DNA of 64,000 nucleotides from the NCBI RefSeq assembly GCF_032118995.1, contig NC_092651.1, positions 23,792,349 to 23,856,348 of the forward strand, in the 5' to 3' direction. The translations under genes and the position numbers were made by a program. Shown here in pieces: positions 1-12,780 of the stretch (position 1 is its first letter; every line of letters starts with the position of its first letter). A model generated the notes under the pieces. It was not told the origin of the DNA, made no database searches, and saw only the letters and a program-made list of their open reading frames with translations. This DNA comes from Asterias amurensis. Taxonomy: Eukaryota; Echinodermata; Asteroidea; Forcipulatida; Asteriidae.

Positions 1-182
1 ACACTCTTGTGAAATAAATCATGTATACTTTGTGCATACTACTCGGGTGTAATTCAAAACCTTGACACTGCATTCCACAGCAATTAACTTTTAAAACTTT
101 TGAAACAAGTGGTAAAACTAATGAACTCTCTCAAAATATGAACCAGGCCTGAGCAGTAAATCTGTCTCCCAGCTAACCTTAC

Positions 183-3100
183 CTTCCCTTCTCTGAACTC
201 TGGAAACAGCTCTGAGACGTTCAACCTCTTCACTGCTTCAACCTTCTCATCAATGTACTCTTCATCCTTGATGGTATCCTCATCGGATGAGACAGACGAA
301 GGGACAGTCTTACGCTCCACTGGTGGAGGGGGTGGAGGCATTAACTTCGAGTCACTGTTAGATGGACGATCGTCGGTAGCATCTTCATCATAGTCATCGT
401 AATCATCATCATCGGACCCAGCTATGGTGAACAAAAACAAAATCTAGTTTGATTTTACTATTATAGGCAGTGGACACTATTGGTAATTACTCAAAGTAAT
501 TGTTAGCATAAAAAATTACTTGGTAACAAGCAATGGAGAGCTGTTGATAGTATAATACATTGTGACAAAGCAGCTCCCTCTGAAGTAGCGCAGTTTTCAA
601 GAAAGAAGTAATTTTCCAAAAATTTGATTTTGAGACCTCAGAATTCAGAGGTCCCGAAATCAAGTATTTGAAAGCACACAACTTTGTGTGACAATGGTCT
701 TTTTTCTTCCATTATCATCTTGCAACTTCGACGACCAATTGAGTTCAAATTTTAACAGGTTTGTTATTTTGTGCATTTGTTGAGATACTTCAAGTGAGAA
801 GACTGGTCTTTGCAGTTACCAACATTGGGTGTCCAGTGTCTTTAAAGCCATTATACACTTTTGGTACAAAAAGTTCACAGATTTACAATTAATTTACAGG
901 GTTTACAGAAGGTAATGGTGAAAGACTTCTCTTGAAATATTGTTCCATGAAATGCTTTACTTTTTGAGAAAACATTAAAACAATATCAATTCTCGATAGC
1001 GAGAATTACGGATTTATTTGAAACACATGTCATGACACGGCGAAACGCGCGGAAACAAAGGGTGGGTTTTCCCATTATTTTCTCTCGACTCCGATGACCG
1101 ATTGTGCTTAAATTTTCACAGGTTTGTTATTTTATATATAAGTTGTGATACACGAAGTGTGGGACTTGGACAATACTGTTTACCGAAAGTGTATAACGGC
1201 TTTAAATGATTTCACCTACTAACCCTCCTACTCTCTATATAACAGTGGTCAGTGAGTTGCAAGAAAGCAAACTGCACAATGCGTGTGTGCACAAAAAGTC
1301 ATATTCACGACCACTATCATGTTGAAATTTCACTCCCAAAATGGCGTGCATGGCCGACAGTAACTACATGTGACATTAGTGCAAGGAGTCAACAGGACAA
1401 TGTCTTCCAGAATAGGTTTAACAATCTCACAGCTCCGCCGTATTTGGGTTATCAACATTTATTTCATTTATTACGTGTTCAAAAATTCAAAAACGGAATT
1501 GGAAAAAAAAACTAGACTGTGCAAGTCTTGCCGTTGATCAACATGAAAGTACTCAGTTTCATTTATGTCACACGTAAAAGCAATGTACGTGGGAACCCAA
1601 ATTTGCAAAGATATTTGAATCTGTGTGAAACTTGCAGAGTCTATATTTCCAACCCTGTCATAAGCCACTTCGGAGTTGCAGCTGCGCACGTCTGTTACTG
1701 CTGACAACGCAATTTGTCTATCTCTCGTGACAATTTGACAACACCAGCGGGTATTGTCAAAAGGTCACGGGAGGTAGACCAAATCCTTGTCAGCAGTAAC
1801 AGACATGCGCAGCTGCAATTCCAAAGTGGATTATTATTACTGCTTTAAACATTACCTCGTTTAGATGGCATAACAGTCCCCATTGCTTCTCTGTATTTAT
1901 CGGTAGATTCATCTTCAGCCGTTTCTGTGATGTCAGAGTAGTCCACGGCATCGCTAGCCTTTTCATCCTCTGGATTAAAGATAGATATTCAACCATAGAG
2001 TTATACATATGAACATGAGGGCGCACTGGTGATGCTGTGTGCACAAACGCGACGGGACCGCAAGGAGACACGCGTGCCATTCTGTAAGATTATATTTGTA
2101 CACGTGTTGAATGTGAAATACACATCGTGTGTGTATGATACACACGCTATGGGATGCTGTTTTGTAAACTTACAAAATGGTCCTTTTGAGCGCATGCCGG
2201 GCTGCATATATAGGCCAGTGTGCCCTCTAGTTCTTACATATAACTGTATGTATTCAACAGACTTTTATCATTTTGCTATTTGATTGGTCATACTTTCTAC
2301 CCGCTCAATTCTTGCTTCAAGACTTGATAGCTGGTTTCTTATCTGGACGAAATCAAACTGAAAACTGTCATTCTATCAATGGTCTTGCCTACAGACCGTT
2401 TCAAGTCAGCACTGAAGCTATTGAGTCTTTCAGCCAAGTTCGTTTCGACCGCTTATAACTGCTTTTCAGCTGTACAACCGTCTTACTCTGAAATGTCTGC
2501 AGCTTTCACCTCATCTTCGTTGTCTTTCTTGCCTTTGCTTGCCATTATTATCACAAATTGCTCACCCAAATTCGGTACATACATTGGCGTACAAGACTTT
2601 GACCGGAGCCAAGTTGATATAAGTGCTACCCCACCGTCATAACACAAATAAACATGCGCAAATTAGCTCTCCTACCTGCTTCATTAGAAGCGGTGTCATC
2701 TTTGTCACCTACTTCTCCTTTTCCACCATCATAATCATCATCATCGGCAATCTCTCTCACCAAACTACCGAGTCCGGACAAGGCACTTAACTCAGACAAA
2801 TGGCGCTTTGATTCCTGTTGCATCAAAAATAGATCTATATTAGGCAATACTTAGTAATCTACCGATTCACTGTTGTTGATTTAGGACTGAAGGTATAACT
2901 TGGGTTATTATTTGAAATTAAATATATTACTTAAAAAGGTTCCTGACATTTTTCACTTTGAGACTGGGTAAAACATACCTTCATATGGAACTTCAATTAA
3001 TGCCCATAATAAAAGCAAGGGGGAGTAGACTGTCACAGCTTGGCATAGTGACAGCTGTTTACATACACTAATCAAAAAAAAAAATTGTGTTAAGGGCAAG

Positions 3101-3593
3101 CCTAGACTTGAGGACAAGTCAGTTTATTGTTTGTTGCGATAATTGCCATCCCAATCTCTCTGGCGATTTTCTTTGCGAGAATGCTGGCCCCCTGCTAGAC
3201 TACTGCTCTCGTAACTACAGTTTCATTGAGGCAGTCTGGAGCCAACAGCCTCACGCGAGAGCGGTGATCTCGCAGAGAGCTACTGAGTATATTACACCAT
3301 CACCATGACTCAACAATCATTGCGACAAACATTAACCACTTGTCAACAAATCTAGGGCAAGTCCAGCTGCTATCCCAATAGTTGTGGCTACTGGGTCAGT
3401 GTTGAGTGAATCGCAGGTTATTCTATAAATTGTTTAAGTTTTTTTAACTCACTGGATCAAGTACATCATCCACTAGACGTCCTTTTTTATCGATGTTACC
3501 GAAAAGGAAACCCGTCAAAGATACTTCCTTAGCAGACGGGGATAAAAGATCTGATTTGCAGGAGGAACCGTCACCCTCATCCTCAGAATCCAT
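183..3593 (-). CDS. TAF1: TAF1, transcription initiation factor TFIID subunit 1 (N-terminal 211 codons; partial)
   Basis: Four coding exons read on the minus strand: 3453-3593, 2676-2814, 1856-1969 and 183-421, with donors GTGAG, GTAGG, GTAAT and GTAAG and AG acceptors; phases agree at every junction. The protein starts MDSEDEGDG, then has SLTGFLFGNIDKKGRL, an acidic stretch, AVDYSDITETAEDES, an Asp/Tyr run, LMPPPPPP and SELFPEFREGK. These match the N-terminal order of human TAF1 (FLFGN, AVDYSDI, KLMPPPPPP, ELFPEFRPGK). TAF1 is the TFIID scaffold in the nucleus; its N-terminus holds the TBP-binding TAND region. The HAT/DUF3591 core and bromodomains lie left of the window. The ATG at 3593 is the first one before the FLFGN block. 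Family B MITEs sit in intron 3. Very sure of the family; the 5' UTR is not resolved. Confidence 0.93.
464..848. mobile_element. Family B MITE (TAF1 intron 3)
   Basis: Non-coding palindromic element of about 385 bp. It begins AGGCAGTGGACACTATTGG and ends with the diverged complement TGTCCAGTGTCTTTAAAG. The two arms share the internal blocks GAGACCTCAGAATT and CAATTGAGTTCAAAT seen in other copies here (9700-10097, 49524-49877). Confidence 0.85.
843..1207. mobile_element. Family B-related MITE with its own ends
   Basis: About 365 bp. The left end TTTAAAGCCATTATACACTT is answered by AAGTGTATAACGGCTTTAAA at the right. The interior shares the CACAGGTTTGTTATTTTAT block with family B, so it is a related subfamily abutting the previous copy. 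A similar interior occurs at 15030-15475. Confidence 0.7.
1208..1855. other. TAF1 intron 3, remainder
   Basis: Intronic sequence. Two inverted stretches, one near 1675-1735 and one near 1785-1830 (GCAGCTGCGCACG against CATGCGCAGCTGC), suggest another small fold-back element. No coding signal with splice sites was found. Confidence 0.4.
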
Positions 3594-3760
3594 CTCAGAC
3601 GCTGGACTGGAAAGCGGAAATATTCGGCTTCATGGTCAATTCCACTGAAAATGAGAACAATTTCATTATTTAACTTTATGAGAAAATAGAATCAGCTGTT
3701 GCAAACAACTTACCAACCAAATGGACCAAGAGTATAAATGCAAAAAATAGTTAATGGACT

Positions 3761-3799
3761 GACGTTTCGACCCTAGCAGAGTCTGCTAGGGTCGAAACG
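3761..3799. repeat. Perfect 39-bp palindrome
   Basis: ACGTTTCGACCCTAGCAG is followed by its inverse complement with almost no loop. The half-site is shared with the family G blocks near 12110-12230 and 26200-26245, so this looks like a collapsed fold-back remnant of that repeat. Confidence 0.75.
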
Positions 3800-4193
3800 T
3801 ATTTTTGTATTCAACTTTATCAAACATTCAAAGGTTGGTCTTGATTGCTGTTCTTGGCTGGACACTTTGCAACTGCCAAATATAATCATAATGATGAACA
3901 ATGCCCATTTGATTGAAATTTGTTAACCTTTTTTTTTTTACCTTCTAAATGTTCAAAATTGAGTACAAAAACAATTTTGAAAAAAGGATTGAACAAAATT
4001 GTCTCAATTTTAACACGTGGTCTTTCCAAGCTTTTCTTCTTAGATCAAATCTTAGTGAGGTCTACAGACGTTGATATGACTTGTGCGCTGCTGCTGCCAA
4101 CCCACAGTATTCAAGCGGCTTTTTTAATTGCGGGTTTTGGAGGGAAAAAAACATGTGCACTTTGTGTTGTGTTGTTCTTCTTTGGTTTTTTTG

Positions 4194-4228
<35 letters not shown>

Positions 4229-4440
4229 TTGTTTTTGTCGTTGTTGTTTGTTTTTTGTTTGGTTTGTTGTTTCTTTGGGTTGTTGTTGTTGTTGATGTTG
4301 TCCCTAATGTGTTGTTGTCCCTGTTGCTGTGTTGTTGTCCCTCTTGTTGTCCCTATTGTTGTTGTTGTTGTCCCTTTTGTTGTTGTCTCTGTTTTGTTTT
4401 TCTCCCCGTGTCAATTATTCATTTTAACGATTTTGTTTAA
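4194..4440. repeat. GTT/TTG low-complexity tract
   Basis: A run of GTT triplets with interspersed TCC and TGT variants. Overlapping Val-, Leu- and Cys-rich open frames across it are by-products of the repeat, not genes. Confidence 0.85.
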
Positions 4441-5472
4441 TACATAGGCCCTATTGTATTTGCTAGTTTTCCTGATTTTGGTTACTTATAGTCTAATACT
4501 GTATTTTTGTGAACATTATTGTCTTGTATCTTGGCCGAATGAATAATAATAAATAATAATAATAATAAACATCAAACATTGCAGCCCGGGGCTGAAATGT
4601 GCTCATGATACAAGAAAACATGGAAAAGTTTCCGCATCACGCCACCACTTTTTTATTCGATATGAAATAATATCTAGTTAACCTCATTGAGATATCCCTT
4701 TTTGTAAAAGTTAGTGAAAAAGTGGTGGCAGGATACGGAAATAAATCGCAGATGCATATTACAAAAATGTAAAATATTAATTGTATGTTATTTTTGTTTG
4801 TATTTTACTATTAGGCTATATTTATATTATTATACAATTTATTAAAACAACACAAGTATTTTTGATTACGAAATCATAATCAAAATTCAAAATTAAAGGT
4901 CAAAGTGTTATTCCATTCGATATTACTAGTATAAATATTTGTGTATCTATCTGAAATATCTTTCTTGAAACAAGTGTCACACTACCACAAAAATAGTTTT
5001 GCATACGACCTTAACAAACAAAATTTTATCACGAAACTGGTTAAATACATTTACAAGTAACAATAAATTAATCTTCCAAAAATGTGTATTTTTAAATAGC
5101 TCGGCTTTTTGCTTTTTCTGAATTACATATCTCTACAAGGAATTTGATCAAACGTTTGGTTCAAAAACAATCTTGTTACCTCACATCAGTCCTTAATCTG
5201 TGCTAAACAGACAATTTTCTGAGCAGCAAATCCAGCGCGCCGCTTGCCATCAATCGGTCGCCTGTTTACGAATGTATTGACCAATTGAGAATCCTGGATC
5301 ACTGGTATCCAGCTCACTTCGGTTTAAGGCAAGGAAATGCAAATGCAACCAGTGAAGAATTGTAACGCGTATTTGAAAATACTGTTCTAAATTGGGTCAT
5401 TATTTTGTTTAGATTGTGTGGGGTCTGACTGAATGTGAGATTGGACAAGAAAGTCTGAAGTTTTCGGGAGAA

Positions 5473-8400
5473 ATGTCAACCCGTTTTCCTTCGCTGTTTC
5501 CTAAATTGTCAGATCCATTATGGTTTGATATCGATAAACCATTTGAGGATGAAAATCAGCTTGCAGAGGAGGAGAAAGAGCATCAAAATTGGGTAAATTG
5601 TTGAGCAAATTTTTTTAAATTTTTTTTTTCACAAAAACAATACAAACAATGCATCATCAACATTCCTTAATTATTTTATCATCAATTCAATAGTTTCATA
5701 GTCAGGATCATTTAATAATAATTATTTATATGAGTTAAATTTCAGGCACAAGGTTTTTAAACAAAATTATAAATTTTTATTTTATTTGTTTTATTTGATT
5801 TTGAGCTATTTTTTGTTATTATTTAAAAAAAATTAAAGTCTAAGGCTGTGTCCTAAAAAAACTGGCAAATTTTGCTAGAGCTACGGCTAGATCTGCCAGT
5901 GTTGAAGAATAGGCAGATGGGCGCAATCTAGCCGTTACTGTAGCCGAAGTCAAAGTCGTCGTTTCGGACACAGCCTTGTTTTGGAATCCCATGTTTAACC
6001 AAGGGTATAGGCGTTGCGCGCGCGAGTCGTAGAAACTGCATAGAAACCGCCCCATATTCCTTCCCACAACGCATTGCGGTTCTGAATTGCGATAAACCTT
6101 ATTGTTCGACAGTGCAAGGTGCAGAGAAAAAATACTTTAAAAAGGTTGTGCACTATTTACATTAAGTGCACAAGCCAGACTGGGTTTACAGCATCCTATT
6201 CCTAGTACTTCCAAGAGCCAGCCAGAGGTCGTAGGACTCTAAATGCTGGCAGGGCAACCTGTTGCTATGTTGACATCTGCCAGTGCTTAACCACAGATAT
6301 TATGGGTCTATAAATATAACAAGTTTTGTTGTCTTGTGAGTGGTCAATGGTTGGTAGTTCTTTTCAATACGCAACCCTCCAACCTCCCGACTACTCCTAG
6401 AACTATTAGGTTTGTTCCGCTACCGTCTCCATGCAAGCAGAACAACCGTAGTTCTAGGAGTACCTCCCGACCTAGCAGACCCCCGGCTTAAGACTTCTGT
6501 CAGGAGGATGGATGTTTACAATTGGACAACAAAGAATGGACATGAATTAAATATTGAGTGAATATATATTTAGTTTATTTTATGCATTTCTAAAGTTTGC
6601 CTCTGGTTTGATTATTTCACAGCTGAAGAGTATTGAGGAAAAAAGCAAAGATATAATACCAATTGGAAAAACAACGGCTGAGGTAAACCTATTATTTATT
6701 AACTGGGAAAAGAATCAAATTTGACCACCACTTTTTACTTGTAATATTCCCAAAAATCAAAACTGATTTGGTTAAAAAAGTAGTTGCTAAAATTGTAACA
6801 CTCCATCCTCTAGTGACGTTTGGAAGGATGAACATTGCGATTATCAGGTACTACTTTTTTGTCATAAGGAGTAAACAAAAAATTACCAGATGTCATTTTA
6901 ATAAAGAATCTGTCTTGTCTACTTGTGTGACTGTGTTGTGTGCCCTGATTTCCAACCCATAGTGGGTGTGTTCGATTAGCTTCCCTGTGTCGACCCCGTG
7001 GTGCTCATTCGGGTGAGCCCCTGACAAGAGCTAATGGAACGATCACTCACCCTCTTGAGGTGCTTCTTGCACCTGGGGCCAGCCCAAAGTGACCCATTCC
7101 ACAAGCAGGGCACTTGGGGCTGACCCGGGTGAGCCCCTGGTATGACGTCAAAGCTATTCGAACGTACCGGGGGGAAGATTGGGGGACCCGGGGAAGCTAA
7201 TTGTACACACCCAGTGAAGATTGCTTTAGTCAAAGTTCTTAAATTTCTATAGCTATGATATTGGTTTATTCTCCTTTTCTTTGCAGCCCTACGGAGATTA
7301 TGACGAGGAGGAAGAAGAAGATGAAGATGAAATTGAATCTGACGAGGAATCGGATGAACCTGATGACCTAGAGGTCACAGACTATGACCAGGACTCACCT
7401 GATGATGTAGGTTGAAGGCTTGACTCCAGACACCCCCACCCCCCCCCCCCCACCCCCCAGTTAACTTATTTTCTTGCTCCACCCTAATCCCCCTCCCATC
7501 CCCCTTCCCTCAAAAATAAAATACCTAACTTAAAAGAAGTTGCAATAATCATAACCAGTTGCAGTAGTCTTATACATTTCCAAACATATGTACTTGTGAA
7601 GTGACAAAAGAGTGGATGTAAGTTTGCCCCAAAACAAGGCTAAAGCCACTCTTTAGGCGCCAAGAAAAAAATATTTAAAGGAACACGTTGCCTTGGATCG
7701 GTCGAGTTGGTCTTTGAAAAGCAATTGTAACCGTTTGTTATAAAATGCATATGGGTAGAAAGATGTAAAAGTAGAACACAATAATCCACACAAACATGCC
7801 TCGAAATTTTTCCTTCAGTTTTCCTTCTACCTCGTCAACTAACACGGTTGGCCATTTATGGGGAGTCAAATTTTTGACTCCCATAAATGGCTGACCGTTT
7901 TAGTTTGCAAAGTAAAAGGAAAACAACACAATTTTGAGGCACATTTGTGTGGATCATTGTATTCTACTTTTAAAACATATTTCCAACTATATGCATTTTA
8001 TAACAAACGGTTAAAAACGCTTTTTATAGACCAACTCGTCCGATCCAAAGGCAATGTGTTCCTTTGAGATGAAAATAACTCAGGGGGAGCTGAAGGCAGG
8101 TACTCCGAAAAAGTCTAGATTATAGGATGGGAGGAAACAGCCACAAGGCAAGGAGTTTCTAAGTGATGTAGTACGTTGAATAAAGCTGTTAGAATGTCTC
8201 TTTTTTTTGTACATCTCCTCTGCAAAGCAAGAGTGTAACCCTATTTTTGGAAGCCATGGTTTATGCTTGGGCTCCATTAGTTGTTTGAAAAAGTGTGCGC
8301 TTTCCATATGGGACTATATTTGTCGTACAATTTGATGGACAGGGCCCAGGCCCAACCCTAAGCTATGATTTTGAAAAGCACCTATGGGTGTCGAGAACAA

Positions 8401-8649
8401 GCAAAAAGCCTTGTACCAGGTCGAACACACTGGGGCCAATTTCGAAAGAAAACTTGGGTGGTTACCAGTTTCTGTTAAGCAACATGTTTTTGTGCTGAGC
8501 AAGTGTGTATGCTTTTTACAAGCTTTATCATATGAAAATGGTCCCTGTTGCCGCATTTATCAAGAATATATTTTTGTACTTGTTTTTAGGTCGAGATGGA
8601 TATGAGTAACGATGTAGAGGCATCCAACTCTCCACCATGGATGATGTAG
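5473..8649 (+). CDS. ANAPC15: Anaphase-promoting complex subunit 15 (complete, 119 aa)
   Basis: Four exons: 5473-5592, 6623-6682, 7287-7406 and 8590-8649, all phase 0, with GTAAAT, GTAAAC and GTAGGT donors and good pyrimidine tracts before the AGs. Exon 1 gives MSTRFPSLFPKLSDPLWF, exon 2 LKSIEEKSKDIIPIGK, exon 3 an acidic Glu/Asp tail ending DYDQDSPDD, and exon 4 a short tail ending NSPPWMM and stop. Human APC15 (121 aa) has the same plan: MSTLFPSLFPR, IAEK..LVPIGK, acidic tail, ending in MI. APC15 is a small APC/C subunit that helps Cdc20 and checkpoint-complex turnover during mitotic checkpoint release. An in-frame GTG upstream at 5416 is read as 5' UTR. Introns 2 and 3 carry MITEs. Confidence 0.95.
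5842..5977. mobile_element. Short MITE with AAGGCTGTGTCC ends (APC15 intron 1)
   Basis: 136 bp with terminal inverted repeats AAGGCTGTGTCC and GGACACAGCCTT around an internally palindromic GCTAGATCTGCC-type body. A diverged relative is visible at about 13100-13225. Confidence 0.8.
6963..7213. mobile_element. 251-bp MITE with TGGGTGTGT termini (APC15 intron 2)
   Basis: The left end TGGGTGTGTTCGATTAGCTT and the right end AAGCTAATTGTACACACCCA are inverted repeats with two or three mismatches. The body is GC-rich and partly palindromic (GGGTGAGCCCCTG occurs twice). Superfamily not determined; a hAT-type origin is possible. Confidence 0.8.
7427..7500. repeat. Poly-C rich tract in APC15 intron 3
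   Basis: C-homopolymer runs broken by single A residues directly after the exon 3 donor. Low complexity, prone to length error. Confidence 0.8.
7677..8066. mobile_element. Family A palindromic MITE (APC15 intron 3)
   Basis: About 390 bp. The left end AAAGGAACACGTTGCCTTGG is matched at the right by CCAAAGGCAATGTGTTCCTTT, and the centre is a near-perfect hairpin around GGGAGTCAAATTTTTGACTCCC. Other copies: 31270-31659, 60900-61215, a half copy at 54674-54838, and a stub at 18434-18465. Confidence 0.92.
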
Positions 8650-8884
8650 AGATCTTAAGACGAGAAGGGGGAAATCTTCAATGCTGAGGCAGACTTCAAG
8701 ATGCGATGTATACCTGCAGACAGTCTTCAGCTTGAAGGGAACAAAGCGACCATTGATAGGAATCCACAGCTCTTCGAGTGAGAATACCCATTACCCAACC
8801 AACCGAACCCTATTGTAGAGGTGGAGCACGTGTACGCACCTACCAACAGCGACTCTCCGATGACCCGTGGATGGTTGGTATTGG

Positions 8885-8910
8885 AATAAAGCAACTTCAG
8901 GCCGAATAAA
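8885..8910 (+). terminator. Candidate APC15 polyadenylation signals
   Basis: Two AATAAA hexamers (8885-8890 and 8905-8910), about 240 bp after the APC15 stop, lie inside a short direct duplication AATAAAGCAACTTCA. They are the first canonical signals after the stop. Confidence 0.6.
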
Positions 8911-9519
8911 GCAACTTCATGCCGAATAATGGAACTGAATAATTACCAAAGCGAACAAACTGTAGCCACTCAGCATTGTCTGGGTGCTGTATGTGCACGG
9001 ACGTCAGCATGTCTTGATGGACACAGCTCTTTCATCCTTCTAGCGGGTTGCAGTGTATTTATGTGGTATTCAGCCGACATCCATTGGATAATGTAAAGAA
9101 AGACTCAACTTTAAAATCGAGGCTTATGGTTTTGCCCCTCAGCGCAATAGGCTGAAGAGGTATTGTAATTGCCATTGGCTTCCGTCCGGCTGGGCACTTT
9201 CATAAAGACCTTTTTCGAAACGTAACTTGAGTCAGAATTTACATTTGGACTTGTAACTGGAGTGGTGGGGGTTGTACACAAAAAGGCACAGAAAAGTATT
9301 AACAGAAACAGGTTACCTGCCAAATTTACATAAAGTTTACATTGTTGTGATGACTGGTGCCCCATTAATTTTTGCTTAGCAAAGAAATTTTACAAGCTCT
9401 ATAAAAATATGTCGACTTTAAGCAGAAAATAGTGCATGTTCTCCTTAGCAAAAGTAAGCAAAACACCAATGACAGATTGTACATGAGACATGCTATTTTG
9501 GCTGGTAATCTGATTCCAG

Positions 9520-10097
9520 TAAGCATAATTTTGTTGTGCTTTCAGATGCTACGTTACTTCAGAGGGAGCCGTTTCTCACAATGTTTATACTACCAACCTC
9601 TCCCCATTACTCGTCACCAAGTAAGGTTTTATGCCAATAATTATTTTGAGTAATTACCAATAGTATCAACTGCCTTTAAAGGCAGTGGACACTATTGGTC
9701 CACTGCCTTTAAAGGCCGTGGACACTATTGGTAATTGTCAAAGACGAGCCTTCACAGTCGGTGTATCTCATCATATGCATAAAATAACAAACCTGTGAAA
9801 ATTTTAGCTCAATCCGTCATCAAACTTGCGAGATAATAATGAAAGAAGAAAACACCCTTGTCACACGAAGTTGTGTACGTTTAGATGGTTGATTTCGAGA
9901 GTTCAAGTTCTAAATCTGAGGTCTCAAAATCAAATTCGTGGAAAATTACTTCTTTCTCATAAACTATGGCACTTCAGAGGGAGCCGTTTCTGACAATGTT
10001 TTATACCATCAACCTCTCCCCATTACTCGTCACCAAGAAAGGTTTTATGCCAATAATAATTTTGAGTAATTACCAATAGTGTCCACTGCCTTTAAGA
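9520..10097. mobile_element. Nested family B MITEs
   Basis: The right half of one B copy (about 9540-9680) runs into a second nearly full copy (about 9705-10097). The junction is a short inverted repeat of GGCAGTGGACACTATTGG units. The two right arms are almost identical, so the nesting or partial duplication looks recent. The flank 9110-9450 has family D-like fragments. Confidence 0.75.
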
Positions 10098-10162
10098 GCC
10101 TCTTCACAAGAAAAAATCAAGATAACTCATCTCTCAATAATAGTCGCTCTGTGAAAGTCTTT

Positions 10163-10214
10163 TATAGGAAAATGGTTCACACAGTTTAAAAACTGTGTGA
10201 ATCATTTTCCTATA
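10163..10214. repeat. 52-bp near-perfect hairpin
   Basis: TATAGGAAAATGGTTCACAC is followed by the inverse complement with one mismatch, separated by TTTAAA. It lies between APC15 and VPS36, which converge here, about 870 bp beyond the VPS36 stop. Origin unknown; it could act as a terminator hairpin or be a MITE core. Confidence 0.7.
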
Positions 10215-10339
10215 CAATTTTATTTGTCTGACTTCAAAACACAAACAATATTTAGACAAATCTGTAAATAGCTGTACATTAAAACATTTATTTGTACATT
10301 TGAATGCATTCATAACTTAATACATTGTTATAGTGTCTT

Positions 10340-10345
10340 TATTTT
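10340..10345 (-). terminator. Possible VPS36 polyadenylation signal
   Basis: An AATAAA on the minus strand near here (TTTATT on plus), about 740 bp beyond the stop. Other TTTATT strings exist nearby, so the exact site is a guess. Confidence 0.3.
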
Positions 10346-11086
10346 GTACATAGTGGTGTCATTTTTATTTCCTAGCTTGCCATTTTGGGATTCAAGTTTA
10401 AACATTTAAAAAAATGGGCACTGTACCACCCACACAGACATTGGCTCCCAAAATACTGCATCCATGATTAAATGGTCTTCTCGCTGTCGTCTCATTTCTA
10501 TAGCAACGCAGGAGGCAATGCTGAAATACAAGGCAAATATAGAATGCGTACCAGTAGGGTTATCCAGCCTTGCGTTTCGTAGAACATGTTTGCACAGTTC
10601 TCGTTCCGTAATGCAGTTCTGTGTGCATTTCAGTGTGCTAGCTGTGTAAGCGTAAAATGCCTAGTAACGTGGAGTACGCACGCGCTCAACCCAAAATTCC
10701 CATCTAACACGTGAAATATGCTTTGCGAAAGTGCAGAATTCCCTGCTTCTGCAAGCGCCACTTCCTTGCTTACTGTATAATGAAATTGGGCCAGATGTTC
10801 TGACCAAATTTATATTTTCTGCAAACTTTCAATTAAATAAAATACCTCCCAAGATTGGTTGCTCTGTTTCCAACAAATCCAACACTATTTTGAATAGTGA
10901 GACATTGTTACAATACATACTGTGACCATCTGGTTTGTTTATGGCTTTCTATCATTTTCCACCCCCCCCCCCCCATTGGCAAAAATTCAAGCTGTGAAGA
11001 TGTGATAGAGAAAGGTCTACAGCTAGGTGAATCTGCTATCTAGTGCCCTCAAGAGAAAAGTCTCGCATTAAAGAAGAGTTGGAACA

Positions 11087-12723
11087 TCATCTCGCCGGAG
11101 GATTGAGGAAAAGATTTGGAAAGAATCTGATTCCTTCAACAGACTCGTCTCTGCATGCTTGCCCCGCTTCCTCCGCTGCCAAGAGCCTAGACAGAAAACG
11201 GGATAGAAGGAGTATAAGGATAAGGCACCTTGGCACTCAGGATCATTGTGGTCCAGTGGTTAGATTGCAGGACTTGCAATTGCAAGGTTGTGGGTTCCAA
11301 TCCTGCAAAGCTTACCTCTTCATGGAATGCAGCATTTGCTTTGAGCTTACTATTGATTTTTGGTTATCTCTGAGACTACTCTCAGTAATGCTATTTGTTT
11401 AGGTCAAAGCACATGCTTCATTAAAGGGACCCATTACTTACAAGCTGTGCTTTTTTATGGGTTGCTCTACAGTTTCACTCCCTGTTTACACAATACTGTA
11501 TTGTATTTGACTGTTATACTTGTGAATACTGTGGAAATAAATGAACTGAACTGAACTGAACTGAACTCTGATTTCAGAATGACTAGAATAAATACCGTCG
11601 TCTAGTTTACTGAATCACAATTTCTTCATGTGTGCAATTCATAATCATAGATGTTACACGAATGTTTGTATGAGAGAGATTGGCCGTTTATATAGGCAAT
11701 AATATCTCACTGTGGGAGTTTGCCGAGTTCCCTTGAAGTAAGACATCGGCTTGGCAAGCTTGACCAAGTCATTTGGACTAAGATCACTGGGCAGGCTCAA
11801 TATGCCATATGGCCTCAACTTGATTGATTAAAATATATCATTCATAAGGGTCTAATGACTGAACCCACTATACAAAATCAAGACAAAACATTGTCCAGCA
11901 CATTTCCTCAAACCATCGTTGTATCTTCCATTTAGGATGGCAAACTTTTTAGAATCCACACGTTAAAACCTCAACCAAAAATGTGTCTAAAATTAACAAA
12001 ATGCAAAAATAGTTTTAACTATTTTTGGCATTTTATATAAAATTAACAAAATGCAAAAAAAAATTGTTTTATTTTTTGCATTTTGTTTATTTTAGACACA
12101 TTTTTTAAATGACCTGATGTTTTGACCCGAGCAAATTCTTTCTCGAAGGCTAACGTTTTTACCGTAGCAGAGTCTTTCTCTAAGGCTAAAGGACTCTGAA
12201 AGGGTCAAAACGTCAGGCCATTATATATTTTTTGCATTTCCACCATAGGTCCTTTTGACTGGTATACAGTTTGCAAAAATAAAAAAATAAACATGCATGA
12301 GAAAAGACTGAACATAAACTTGACACAGTCCTTTCAGACTTACCTTCCTTTTGCTAGAAGAATTGATACACCTGCACTCTGTGATAGCTCATCTGGAGTC
12401 AGGGAACCTTTCTGTGTCATCTGGTAAATAAACCAACACAAAATCGAATCCATGAGATCAGATATGGCACCATACTAAATATCAACTGAAAACAACTGAA
12501 TCTGTAGATTTGCATAGAACTAGGAGCAAGTAGTTTTAAGGGAAAAAACAAGCAGGGAGATCAGCAGCAAATTGTGCCACAGCACCTTGTAAAGCATTAC
12601 ATGGTGCTATCAGAATTAAGTCTCATGGTTCAAACGTAGTCCCACGTCTGGCAGGAAATACTGTATGTCACAGCGCCAGGAGGTCACTGGGTGACGGACA
12701 TGTGCGCTATATAAGAAGCCACA

Positions 12724-12780
<57 letters not shown>

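Larger units (their letters stand above)
3594..5472. promoter_or_regulatory. Bidirectional interval between TAF1 and APC15 start codons
   Basis: 1.9 kb separates the divergent ATGs of TAF1 (minus) and APC15 (plus). It holds a perfect palindrome (3761-3799), a GTT-rich low-complexity block, AT-rich sequence from 4440 to 5200, and a GC-richer patch with CCAAT-type motifs around 5235-5300. A TTTGTTTAG acceptor at 5412 suggests APC15 has an upstream non-coding exon. Promoter assignment is inference from the gene arrangement. Confidence 0.4.

Noticed and set aside
3920..4447. 175- and 119-codon hydrophobic frames
   Set aside because: They read through a GTT-rich low-complexity tract; the Val/Leu runs are repeat-encoded.
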